DNA from: Flavobacteriaceae bacterium
Lineage (GTDB): Bacteria; Bacteroidota; Bacteroidia; Flavobacteriales; Flavobacteriaceae
Direction of reading: 5' to 3'
NCBI GenBank assembly: GCA_947377425.1
Contig: CANCFZ010000009.1
Span: 1 to 25,272 of the forward strand
Length of the DNA: 25,272 bases
The position numbers and the translations under genes are program-made. The notes beneath the pieces were generated by a model. The model was not told the DNA's origin. It ran no database searches and saw only the letters and a program-made list of their open reading frames with translations. Numbering within the stretch: the first letter of the stretch is position 1; each line of letters begins with the position of its first letter. This document shows, one piece after another, positions 1 through 6,749 of the stretch.

Positions 1-84
1 GAATATAATATTTCAGAGTTTTTTGACAATGAATTTTTTGAAACTAAGAAAGTGGTTCACGTACCGTTGAAGTTTAAAGCATAA
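1..84 (+). CDS. C-terminal fragment of an unidentified protein
   Basis: An open frame enters from the left edge and ends at TAA 82-84, giving the last 27 residues of a protein that ends in VVHVPLKFKA. It is followed at once by a strong terminator hairpin, which supports a real gene end. The fragment is acidic and aromatic in its first half (several F, D and E) and then basic. I do not recognise the family from so short a piece. Confidence 0.6.
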   Translation, partial: EYNISEFFDNEFFETKKVVHVPLKFKA

Positions 85-110
85 AAAAAGTCTCCGTTTG
101 GAGACTTTTT
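85..110. terminator. Bidirectional intrinsic terminator
   Basis: A perfect 11-bp stem (AAAAAGTCTCC at 85-95 paired with GGAGACTTTTT at 100-110) encloses the loop GTTT. It has a T run on either strand. It sits between the plus-strand gene ending at 84 and the minus-strand gene ending at 115, so it can serve both. Confidence 0.9.
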
Positions 111-114
111 AGTT

Positions 115-1149
115 TTATTCTTTTATGATTTTCTTAGTAATACTTCCATTCTTATTGTCAATAGTTATCAAATAAACTCCATTTGATAACGAAACTGGAA
201 TTTCAAATGTTCCATTTATTGTTTGATTATTGACTTTAAAAATGGTTTTGCCTAAAACATCTGTGATTGTTATTGAAGCATTTTCAATTTCATGGTTAGA
301 ATTAATCTGAACTGAATTTTCTATTGGATTTTTTATCCAAATTGAGTTTTCAATAGCTTGATTTTCAATTGAAGTAAGAGTAGTTGTTAGATGCTTTTCA
401 ATGGTAACATCAGTTTGATTTATAGACATTAAAGGAACTACAGAAGTTGTTGTGACATTTCTAAACACAAAATCATTTGTAGAAACAGTTGGGTTGCAAT
501 AGGTATAACTGGTTTGAGTTATGGTTCCAATATTCGAGAAGAACCCATAATTCAATGATATGTTTAATACGTTTTTCATTCGAGTAACAGTACCTGAATA
601 GGCTCCATTTCCAGCATCATTTAATGTTAATGTTCCATAAGCATCAACAGTAGTTACCAATGTACCAGTAAAAGTTCCTGAATAAGTAGTATAAGTATAA
701 TTACCAGAAACGTTATTGTCTGTATTGGTGTAGCCATAATTCATAGGAAATGTTCCAATAGTAGCATTGTTTGTTGCAAAATTTGCATTAAGACCTGATG
801 TGTTTAAGCCAGTTATTGAAACTACACCTGATAAATTTTTTGTATAAAGATTACCTGTGCTAACAGTTGTGCCTTGTGTACTAGTAGAGATTATATTGGT
901 TGTTGTGCCAGGGTAAGTTGACAATTCTGATGTAGTAGGAGCAGCATAAGTGTGAACCGAATTTCCTAAAGAAAGCAATTGACTGAAATTCCATGTTTGA
1001 TTAGCGCCTGTTGGACTATGATCAAGTGAATTAGCTGAGGTAAGCAACAAAAAACTTGTGCCATTGTCACCATAAAATGAGTTTATTGTGTTTTGAGAAT
1101 ACCCCAAAGCTGAAATTAAAAGTAATAGAAAAAATAATTTTGGTCTCAT
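115..1149 (-). CDS. T9SS type A sorting domain-containing secreted protein
   Basis: This is a 344-residue exported protein. Residues 1-19 form a signal peptide (Lys, long Leu/Ile core, then Tyr-Ser-Gln). The middle, about residues 20-260, is rich in Thr, Ser, Asn and Gly and looks like beta-rich surface material with no recognised enzyme motif. The last 75-80 residues match a T9SS type A C-terminal domain: an ITDVLGKTIF segment, a short GTFEIPVSLSNGVYLI-like strand pair and the ending KKIIKE. Such domains direct passage through the T9SS and cell-surface attachment or release, and are normally removed. The ATG at 1147-1149 has a TATATTTG element 23 nt upstream. The cargo role is firm at family level; the substrate or function is unknown. 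Confidence 0.88.
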   Translation of the reverse strand: MRPKLFFLLLLISALGYSQNTINSFYGDNGTSFLLLTSANSLDHSPTGANQTWNFSQLLSLGNSVHTYAAPTTSELSTYPGTTTNIISTSTQGTTVSTGNLYTKNLSGVVSITGLNTSGLNANFATNNATIGTFPMNYGYTNTDNNVSGNYTYTTYSGTFTGTLVTTVDAYGTLTLNDAGNGAYSGTVTRMKNVLNISLNYGFFSNIGTITQTSYTYCNPTVSTNDFVFRNVTTTSVVPLMSINQTDVTIEKHLTTTLTSIENQAIENSIWIKNPIENSVQINSNHEIENASITITDVLGKTIFKVNNQTINGTFEIPVSLSNGVYLITIDNKNGSITKKIIKE

Positions 1150-1172
1150 GTTTTTTATTTTGATAAAGTCGT

Positions 1173-1180
1173 CAAATATA
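1173..1180 (-). promoter_or_regulatory. -7 promoter element of the T9SS cargo gene
   Basis: TATATTTG on the minus strand matches TAnnTTTG exactly and ends 23 nt before the ATG. No TTG lies at the expected distance upstream. Confidence 0.55.
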
Positions 1181-1204
1181 TAAAAAATTAGTAATCAGGA
1201 AAAT

Positions 1205-1236
1205 AAAAAGCTCAAACATTTCTGAATGAGCTTTTT
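1205..1236 (-). terminator. Intrinsic terminator downstream of pruA
   Basis: A 10-bp stem (AAAAAGCTCA at 1205-1214 with TGAGCTTTTT at 1227-1236) encloses a 12-nt loop. On the minus strand it ends in a T run about 50 nt past the pruA stop. Confidence 0.8.
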
Positions 1237-1287
1237 AAAATTCAATATTACATTTTGTACCTCGTATATCTTACCTCGTACTTTGAA

Positions 1288-2916
1288 TTATTCTCCTAAA
1301 AATGGATAACGATAATCTTCTGGAGTTACAAAAGTTTCTTTAATAGTTCTTGGCGAAACCCAACGTAATAAGTTTTGCATTGAACCTGCTTTATCATTTG
1401 TTCCAGAAGCTCTCGCGCCTCCAAATGGTTGCATTCCTACAACAGCACCAGTTGGTTTATCATTGATGTAAAAGTTCCCAGCAGCATTTTGTAACGCATT
1501 GGTTGCTTCAATTGTCGCGTATCTGTCTTGACTAAAAATGGCTCCAGTTAATGCATATTCAGAAGTTTCATCTACTAATTTTAAAGTTTCGTTCCATTTG
1601 GAATCTTCATATACATAAATTGTCATTACTGGTCCGAAAAGTTCGGTTTCCATTGTAGCATATTTTGGATTTGTAGTAACGATAACGGTTGGTTCAATGA
1701 AGTAACCTTTCGATTTATCATAATTTCCACCTAAAACAATTTCGGCATCAGCATCTTTTTTAGCTTGGTCAATAAAACTTGCCAATTTATCAAACGAACC
1801 TTCGTGAATTACTGCAGTTATGAAATTACCAAAATCTTCTGGCGAACCCATTTTCATAGAATTAACATCGATTATTAATTGTTCTTTTACTGCAGGCCAT
1901 AAACTTTGCGGAATATAAGCTCTTGAAGCTGCCGAACATTTTTGTCCTTGAAATTCAAAAGCACCACGAGTAATTCCAGTTACGACTTGTTTCACATTCG
2001 CTGACGGATGAGCAACGATAAAATCTTTTCCACCTGTTTCTCCAACTATTTTAGGATAGGTTTTGTAAGTGTGAATGTTATTTCCAATTTTTTTCCAAAT
2101 TTCTTTGAATACAAAAGTTGAACCAGTGTAATGAACTCCAGCAAAATCCGGACTTGCTAAAACGGTATCAGTAATCATTACTGGATCACCAAAAACTACG
2201 TTGATAACTCCGTCAGGAACTCCAGCTTCTCTGAAAATATCGATAATAATTTTTGCTGAGAAAACTTGGCTATCACTTGGTTTCCAAACTACAGTATTTC
2301 CCATTAGTGCAGCACTTGCAGGAAGATTGGCCGCAATAGCTGTAAAGTTGAAAGGTGTAATTGCATAAACAAAACCTTCTAATGGTCTATATTCTACTTT
2401 ATTCCAAACATCGGAAATTGATTTTGGTTGGTCGTTATAAATTTGCGTCATGAATTCTACGTTGTAACGTAAAAAGTCAATCAATTCACATGATGCATCA
2501 ATTTCTGCTTGAAAAATAGTTTTAGATTGTGCAATCATTGTCGCTGCATTAATTTTAGCTCTATATGGACCTGCTATAAGTTCAGCTGCTTTTAAAAAGA
2601 TAGCAGCGCGATGTTCCCATGGCATGTTTGACCATTTTTTTCTTGCTTCTAATGCTGATGAAATTGCTTTTTCAACATGAGATTTTTCAGCTAAATGATA
2701 GATACCAACGATGTGTTGGTGATCATGTGGCGCAGACATATTTCTAGTAGTTCCAGTTCTAATTTGTTCAGAACCGATATACATTGGAACATCAATTGTT
2801 TCGTCCCACATTTTCTTGTAAGCAGCTAAAACAGCTGTTTTTTCTGGAGAATTTGGAGCATATGATTTTACAGGTTCATTAACCGCTTTTGGTACGTGAA
2901 AGAATCCTTTAGGCAT
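1288..2916 (-). CDS. pruA: L-glutamate gamma-semialdehyde dehydrogenase (P5C dehydrogenase)
   Basis: This cytosolic NAD-dependent enzyme oxidises glutamate gamma-semialdehyde (from 1-pyrroline-5-carboxylate) to glutamate, the second step of proline breakdown. The 542-residue length is that of the stand-alone P5C dehydrogenase, without the proline dehydrogenase half of bifunctional PutA. Aldehyde dehydrogenase landmarks are all present: the TPFNFTA nucleotide-site segment near 187-193, WKPSDS at 211-216, the catalytic Glu293 in VGETGGK, the nucleophile Cys327 in FQGQKCSAASR, and the C-terminal MQPFGGARASGTNDKAG loop. It starts at ATG 2914-2916 and has its own terminator. No proline dehydrogenase gene lies next to it here. 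Confidence 0.97.
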   Translation of the reverse strand: MPKGFFHVPKAVNEPVKSYAPNSPEKTAVLAAYKKMWDETIDVPMYIGSEQIRTGTTRNMSAPHDHQHIVGIYHLAEKSHVEKAISSALEARKKWSNMPWEHRAAIFLKAAELIAGPYRAKINAATMIAQSKTIFQAEIDASCELIDFLRYNVEFMTQIYNDQPKSISDVWNKVEYRPLEGFVYAITPFNFTAIAANLPASAALMGNTVVWKPSDSQVFSAKIIIDIFREAGVPDGVINVVFGDPVMITDTVLASPDFAGVHYTGSTFVFKEIWKKIGNNIHTYKTYPKIVGETGGKDFIVAHPSANVKQVVTGITRGAFEFQGQKCSAASRAYIPQSLWPAVKEQLIIDVNSMKMGSPEDFGNFITAVIHEGSFDKLASFIDQAKKDADAEIVLGGNYDKSKGYFIEPTVIVTTNPKYATMETELFGPVMTIYVYEDSKWNETLKLVDETSEYALTGAIFSQDRYATIEATNALQNAAGNFYINDKPTGAVVGMQPFGGARASGTNDKAGSMQNLLRWVSPRTIKETFVTPEDYRYPFLGE

Positions 2917-2988
2917 ATTTTTTAATTTAGATAATTAGTGATTGTGATAATTAGATAATTCAAAGGATGCGAATTATTTAATTTGTAA

Positions 2989-2996
2989 CAAAAGTA
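2989..2996 (-). promoter_or_regulatory. Possible -7 element upstream of pruA
   Basis: TACTTTTG on the minus strand matches TAnnTTTG but lies 72 nt before the pruA ATG, farther than for its neighbours. It would give a leader of roughly 70 nt. No well-spaced TTG partner is visible. Confidence 0.35.
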
Positions 2997-3078
2997 CAAA
3001 GGTTTTTTTGAATTTTTGATAACAAATAATACTAAACTTTCCGAGAGAAATTCTTAATAGTATCTTTAAATAAAGATT

Positions 3079-3465
3079 TTAATTCAACGCATAAGGAGCG
3101 CTCAAACGAAATGATGGAACAATAACTTTAAACGTTTTTGTAGTTGTAAAGTTAATCATGTTGAAAAAACCACGCATTGCTCCATGTGGAGATGATAATA
3201 AACAACCAGAACTATAGGTGTGCGTTTCGCCTGGTTTTAAAACTGGTTTTTTGCCTATTACTCCTTCACCATCAACAATTTCTATATTATTTAATGAATC
3301 AAAAATTTCCCAATGACGCGAAGTTAATTGTACAGAATCTTTACTGTGATTTTCAATAGTTATCTCATACGAAAAGGCAAAATGTATCTTATAGTTTTTG
3401 AAGTAAGTACCTTCAAAACTAGTATTAACTGATATTTTTATACCTCTTGTGATTTGGGTAACCAT
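3079..3465 (-). CDS. apaG: ApaG family protein
   Basis: This 128-residue, single-domain protein has the fibronectin-like beta fold of the ApaG family. Characteristic features are the FAFSYEITIENHSKDSVQL strand region near residues 29-47, the conserved RHWEIFDS segment at about 49-56, VDGEGVIGKKPVLKPGE at 64-80, and SSPHGAMRGFF near 91-101 with its glycine-rich turn. ApaG has been linked to Co2+/Mg2+ sensitivity in enterobacteria and its fold is shared with F-box-associated proteins, but its molecular role is not settled. The length is normal for the family. The gene precedes the Plug gene stop by only 65 nt on the same strand but has a possible promoter element of its own. Confidence 0.92.
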   Translation of the reverse strand: MVTQITRGIKISVNTSFEGTYFKNYKIHFAFSYEITIENHSKDSVQLTSRHWEIFDSLNNIEIVDGEGVIGKKPVLKPGETHTYSSGCLLSSPHGAMRGFFNMINFTTTKTFKVIVPSFRLSAPYALN

Positions 3466-3487
3466 AAAGAAACTTTTTGTAAAGTTA

Positions 3488-3495
3488 CAAAATTA
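3488..3495 (-). promoter_or_regulatory. -7 promoter element of apaG
   Basis: TAATTTTG on the minus strand fits TAnnTTTG and ends 22 nt before the apaG ATG, the spacing seen for several genes in this window. Confidence 0.45.
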
Positions 3496-3530
3496 ATAAA
3501 AAAACCAACATTTTTTGTATTAATAAATGA

Positions 3531-4787
3531 TTAATTGATTATGTCTGTTGAGGTTGCGACACCGTTTCCTATAACTCTGTCATAGCGTTGGTTGTTTTCT
3601 CTGTAATAAATAATGGCGTGGTAATTATTTTCGGTTTGCCAAAAATTACCATCAATTGCATCTTCATTATCAATTTTTCCTTTACTGTCGGCAATGGTGT
3701 AGCAATAATTTGTAAATCCTTGTTTTACCATAATTGCTTTTTCATACAAACCTTTTTTTTCGTTATAATCCATTTTGTTTTCGTCACAAAGTACATAATT
3801 ATTAAACATTCCAGTTACATAGATACTTTTGTTTTGATAAAAAGCAGGAGCAGAAAGCGAAAAATAAATCCAAGCATAATCCGATTCAATATCGTTGTTT
3901 TCGGCGTTGATTTTATTTACTAAAAAACTACCATTTATATCAGGCCAATAGGTATATTGTTGTGATGCGCGAGCACTATTGGTGTAGAGGTAGCAGCTAT
4001 ATAATCCGCTATTAGAATCTACATGAGCAATGCTGTTATTGGCTGCTCGAATGTTTTTATTTTCAAAGAAGAGGTATTCGTTTCCGCCCCAAAATTGGGT
4101 TTCTTTGTCATATTTATAAATCAAATCGTTTCCAATGGTGTACATCGGTTTGATGTTGGTAATTGCAGTATCAAATTTTCCGTTTTGCAATAAAAGTACT
4201 TTGATATTTGTTAGTGGACTTTGAAAAGTAATAGCATTTGATCTTACGGCAAAATCCATGTTGTGCATGTATTGAGCATCAGTAACATTTCGAGCTCTTT
4301 TAACCTGCAACGGAACCGAAACTAGGTCCTCATAAACAATCAATTTTCTTGAGAAAACAACTTCTCTGTCTTCATTTAAAATACTGATGATATAATTTCC
4401 GCTTACTTTTAATTGTGTCCGATTGTTAGGAAGCGTTAATCGGTAATGCGAATAAATTTGAAGTGCATTAAATGAATTACTGTAATCTTGAATGCGTTGT
4501 TCATCGAAACCGCCTAAATATTCATTAACTGAAAGTTGAGATTGTTTCCAATCGTAATCGCAATGGGTGATTTTGTAGTAATAATTATCTTCTGAACCGT
4601 GTAAATCATCAAATTGTAATTGAAACGAATCACCTAAAAGGAATATTGGAACCACATTTTGTCCGTTTTGAACAAATGATACCGCTTTGATGAAATAAGG
4701 TGGGTTTACTTCTTTTTCTTGAGCAATTATTTTAGTTATTGAAAGGATAAGAAGTGTTGCAAATAGATATTTTTTAAGCATAAACAT
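3531..4787 (-). CDS. Type IX secretion system Plug protein (DUF5103 family)
   Basis: This 418-residue periplasmic protein has an N-terminal signal peptide ending Ile-Ile-Ala-Gln at about residue 23. The body has the composition and segments of the DUF5103/T9SS plug family: an early FLLGDSFQLQFDDLHG stretch, YYYKITHCDYDWKQSQLS, GGFDEQRIQDYSNSFN, SHYRLTLPN and, later, GMFNNYVLCDENKMDYNEK, a beta-sandwich-like domain. In Flavobacterium johnsoniae the Plug protein closes the periplasmic end of the SprA translocon when no substrate is engaged. Two start codons are possible, ATG at 4787 and ATG at 4781. The second gives a more usual signal-peptide start (MLKKYL), and both lie downstream of the promoter. 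The family call is strong; the Plug role is inferred from the family. Confidence 0.85.
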   Translation of the reverse strand: MFMLKKYLFATLLILSITKIIAQEKEVNPPYFIKAVSFVQNGQNVVPIFLLGDSFQLQFDDLHGSEDNYYYKITHCDYDWKQSQLSVNEYLGGFDEQRIQDYSNSFNALQIYSHYRLTLPNNRTQLKVSGNYIISILNEDREVVFSRKLIVYEDLVSVPLQVKRARNVTDAQYMHNMDFAVRSNAITFQSPLTNIKVLLLQNGKFDTAITNIKPMYTIGNDLIYKYDKETQFWGGNEYLFFENKNIRAANNSIAHVDSNSGLYSCYLYTNSARASQQYTYWPDINGSFLVNKINAENNDIESDYAWIYFSLSAPAFYQNKSIYVTGMFNNYVLCDENKMDYNEKKGLYEKAIMVKQGFTNYCYTIADSKGKIDNEDAIDGNFWQTENNYHAIIYYRENNQRYDRVIGNGVATSTDIIN

Positions 4788-4795
4788 TTTATTAT

Positions 4796-4829
4796 CAAAC
4801 GTAAAGATAGTACTATTATTATTTACAAA
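4796..4829 (-). promoter_or_regulatory. Promoter of the Plug gene
   Basis: On the minus strand TTTG (4826-4829) is followed after 22 nt by TACGTTTG (4796-4803). The -7 element ends 8 nt from the first possible ATG and 14 nt from the second, so the leader would be very short. Confidence 0.6.
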
Positions 4830-4847
4830 TGTAGTAGGTGTAAATTT

Positions 4848-5618
4848 TTACTTAAAACAAACAGGAATAACTTCACCTTTTGCCAAACAATATTTTTCAA
4901 CTTGTTCTGGAGTTAGTTTTGCTGTATAATCTTCTTCAACAACTTTAAATCCAATACTTCTTAATTTATTAAAATAATCTCTGCCATAGACACGAACGTG
5001 ATCGTATTGTCCAAAGATTTTAGCTCTTTCTTTTTGGTCAACAATCGAATCGTCCGAAAAAGTTGTTGCGCGAGATAAATCTTGTGGGATTTGAAAGATT
5101 CCCATTCCGCCGGGTTTTAAAACTCTATATAATTCTTGCATTGCTTTAGTATCATCTGGAATGTGTTCTAAAACGTGATTGCAAAGAATGATGTCGTATT
5201 CGTTATCTTTAAAAGGTAAATTACAAATATCCGCTTTTATATCCGCTAAAGGCGAAAGCAAATCGGTAGTTGTATATTCGATGTTAGTTTGCTTCTTAAA
5301 ACGTTTGTAGAATTCTTGTTCTGGCGCAAAATGTAGCACTTTCTTTTTTGCTTTTGAAGTAAAAAAATCTGTTTCATTTTGTAAATACAACCACAATAAA
5401 CGGTGTCTTTCTAATGATAATGTACTAGGAGAAAGAACATTATTCCTTTGATTTCCATATCCGTAAGGTAAAAACATTCGGAAACTTTTTCCGTCAATTG
5501 GATCGGTAAAACGATTTCCTTTTAATAGAAAAGCTAAAATTGGACGGATTACAATACTCAATCGGATTAGTATCGGACGAGGAATGATGTTTAAGATGAA
5601 TTTGAATATTTTTTTCAT
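4848..5618 (-). CDS. Class I SAM-dependent methyltransferase
   Basis: This is a cytosolic or membrane-edge methyltransferase of unknown substrate. I place the start at ATG 5616-5618 (256 residues). The frame can be extended three codons to a TTG at 5627, but ATG is the better choice. The N-terminal 35 residues are hydrophobic and basic (NIIPRPILIRLSIVIRPILAF), which suggests membrane association. The Methyltransf_11-like core follows, with IILCNHVLEHIPDDTKAMQELYRVLKPGG giving the typical motif and post-motif region. The usual glycine-rich SAM loop is replaced by VLHFAPEQEFYKRF, a divergent version. It lies 109 nt downstream of map on the same strand, with a repeat-rich gap between them and no clear promoter of its own, so it may be cotranscribed with map. 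Confidence 0.85.
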   Translation of the reverse strand: MKKIFKFILNIIPRPILIRLSIVIRPILAFLLKGNRFTDPIDGKSFRMFLPYGYGNQRNNVLSPSTLSLERHRLLWLYLQNETDFFTSKAKKKVLHFAPEQEFYKRFKKQTNIEYTTTDLLSPLADIKADICNLPFKDNEYDIILCNHVLEHIPDDTKAMQELYRVLKPGGMGIFQIPQDLSRATTFSDDSIVDQKERAKIFGQYDHVRVYGRDYFNKLRSIGFKVVEEDYTAKLTPEQVEKYCLAKGEVIPVCFK

Positions 5619-5627
5619 TAGTTTCAA

Positions 5628-5722
5628 TGAGCGACACTGAGCGATACTGAGGCAGCACAGAGTTCTTTTTAATTTGTTTTTATTAACTCAAGAATCTCAG
5701 TGTTTCTCTGTGAATCTTTGTT
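5628..5722. repeat. Inverted pair of degenerate 10-bp tandem arrays
   Basis: Reading the minus strand from 5662 down to 5622, units CTCTGTGCTGC, CTCAGTATCG, CTCAGTGTCG and CTCATTGAAA follow one another. Reading the plus strand from 5696, units CTCAGTGTTT, CTCTGTGAAT and CTTTGTTAAA follow. The two arrays face each other across an AT-rich spacer. Matching blocks can pair: ACACTGAG 5634-5641 with CTCAGTGT 5696-5703, or CACAGAG 5656-5662 with CTCTGTG 5706-5712. The region is noncoding and lies between map and the methyltransferase gene. Confidence 0.65.
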
Positions 5723-5727
5723 AAATT

Positions 5728-6546
5728 TTATAGAGTCAATGGAATTTTTCTAAACTCATCTTCTTCATTACTAACAATTCCCAAAGCGTCATAAACATAT
5801 TTAAAAGTCGATAGAATTTCAGGTTTTCCGTCAATTAACGCAACATCGTGTTCAAAATGGGCACTTGGTTTTCCATCGGCTGTTAAAATTGTCCAACCGT
5901 CTTTTAGTTGTTTGATGTTTTTGGTCCCCATGTTTATCATTGGCTCAATTGCAACAACCATGCCTTCAACAAATAATTTTCCACGCCCTTTTTTGCCATA
6001 ATTTGGCATTTCTGGGTCTTCGTGCATTTTTCTGCCTAAACCGTGTCCGACTAATTCACGAACTATACCATAACCATGACTTTCGCAATATTTTTGGATG
6101 GCACTTCCTACATCTTCAACACGATTTCCAATTCGGAATTCACGAATACCAACATATAAACTTTCTTTAGTAACTTGAAGTAATTTTTTAACTTCTGGTG
6201 CTACTTCTCCAATTTCAAAACTATAAGCGTGATCGCCGTAAAATCCGTTTTTCAAAGCACCACAATCAACCGAAATCACATCGCCTTCTTCTAATGGTTT
6301 ATTAGTTGGAATTCCGTGAACGACTTGTGCATTTGGACTCATACAAAGTGAATTTGGAAAGCCATACATTCCTAAAAACCCGGGCTCTGCGCCATTGTCT
6401 CTAATGAATTCCTCGGCTAATTTGTCTAAATATAAAGTAGTTACACCAGGTTTAATAACTTTAGCAATTTCACCTAATGTTTTAGAAACGATTAAAGCAC
6501 TTTCACGCATCAATTCAATTTCTTCTCTTGTTTTTGGAATAATCAT
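5728..6546 (-). CDS. map: Type I methionine aminopeptidase
   Basis: This cytosolic metalloprotease removes the initiator methionine from new proteins. The 272 residues cover the whole pita-bread fold. All expected residues are visible: His77 in VVHGIP, metal ligands Asp94 (VDCG) and Asp105 (YGDHAYSF), His168 in VGHGLGRKMHEDP, Glu201 in AIEPMI and Glu232 in HFEHDVAL. There is no N-terminal zinc-finger extension, as in the short type Ia form, although the C-terminus runs about 25 residues beyond the core (STFKYVYDALG onward). The ATG at 6544-6546 has a TATTTTTG element 19 nt upstream. Confidence 0.97.
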   Translation of the reverse strand: MIIPKTREEIELMRESALIVSKTLGEIAKVIKPGVTTLYLDKLAEEFIRDNGAEPGFLGMYGFPNSLCMSPNAQVVHGIPTNKPLEEGDVISVDCGALKNGFYGDHAYSFEIGEVAPEVKKLLQVTKESLYVGIREFRIGNRVEDVGSAIQKYCESHGYGIVRELVGHGLGRKMHEDPEMPNYGKKGRGKLFVEGMVVAIEPMINMGTKNIKQLKDGWTILTADGKPSAHFEHDVALIDGKPEILSTFKYVYDALGIVSNEEDEFRKIPLTL

Positions 6547-6565
6547 TTTTCTAAATTTCTGAGTG

Positions 6566-6573
6566 CAAAAATA
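6566..6573 (-). promoter_or_regulatory. -7 promoter element of map
   Basis: TATTTTTG on the minus strand matches TAnnTTTG and ends 19 nt before the map ATG. No TTG is found 19-22 nt upstream, where a 7-bp tandem repeat (6580-6607) lies instead. Confidence 0.5.
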
Positions 6574-6579
6574 GTGAAA

Positions 6580-6607
6580 AGTGTTCAGTGTTGTGTGTTC
6601 AGTTAAC
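6580..6607. repeat. Degenerate 7-bp tandem repeat, copy 1
   Basis: Four consecutive heptamers AGTGTTC, AGTGTTG, TGTGTTC and AGTTAAC fill this stretch of the divergent gap between map and the CoA-transferase gene. The same unit recurs at 24769-24803. Confidence 0.7.
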
Positions 6608-6724
6608 AGAAATTTTCGAACTTAAATTATTGTAATTTAGCAGTATCGTTTGAAATTGGAATTTTATCCTTCAAAAGTTTATTTAATCATGAGTTTTATC
6701 ATATTTTTTTTGAAAATCCGATTT

Positions 6725-6732
6725 TAACTTTG
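6725..6732 (+). promoter_or_regulatory. -7 promoter element of the CoA-transferase gene
   Basis: TAACTTTG fits TAnnTTTG exactly and ends 17 nt before the ATG. The nearest upstream TTTG (6709-6712) is only 12 nt away, too close for the usual spacer. Confidence 0.5.
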
Positions 6733-6749
6733 TTCAAAATTTATTAGGT

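Noticed and set aside
3062..3077. Palindrome ATCTTTA-AA-TAAAGAT after the apaG stop
   Set aside because: It has only two GC pairs and a 2-nt loop and lacks a T run on the minus strand; not convincing as a terminator.
5619..5627. TTG start three codons upstream in the methyltransferase gene
   Set aside because: An ATG lies at 5616-5618 with no sign that the three extra residues are needed.
5628..5722. CRISPR array
   Set aside because: The repeats are 10-bp and contiguous without spacers, and no cas genes are present.
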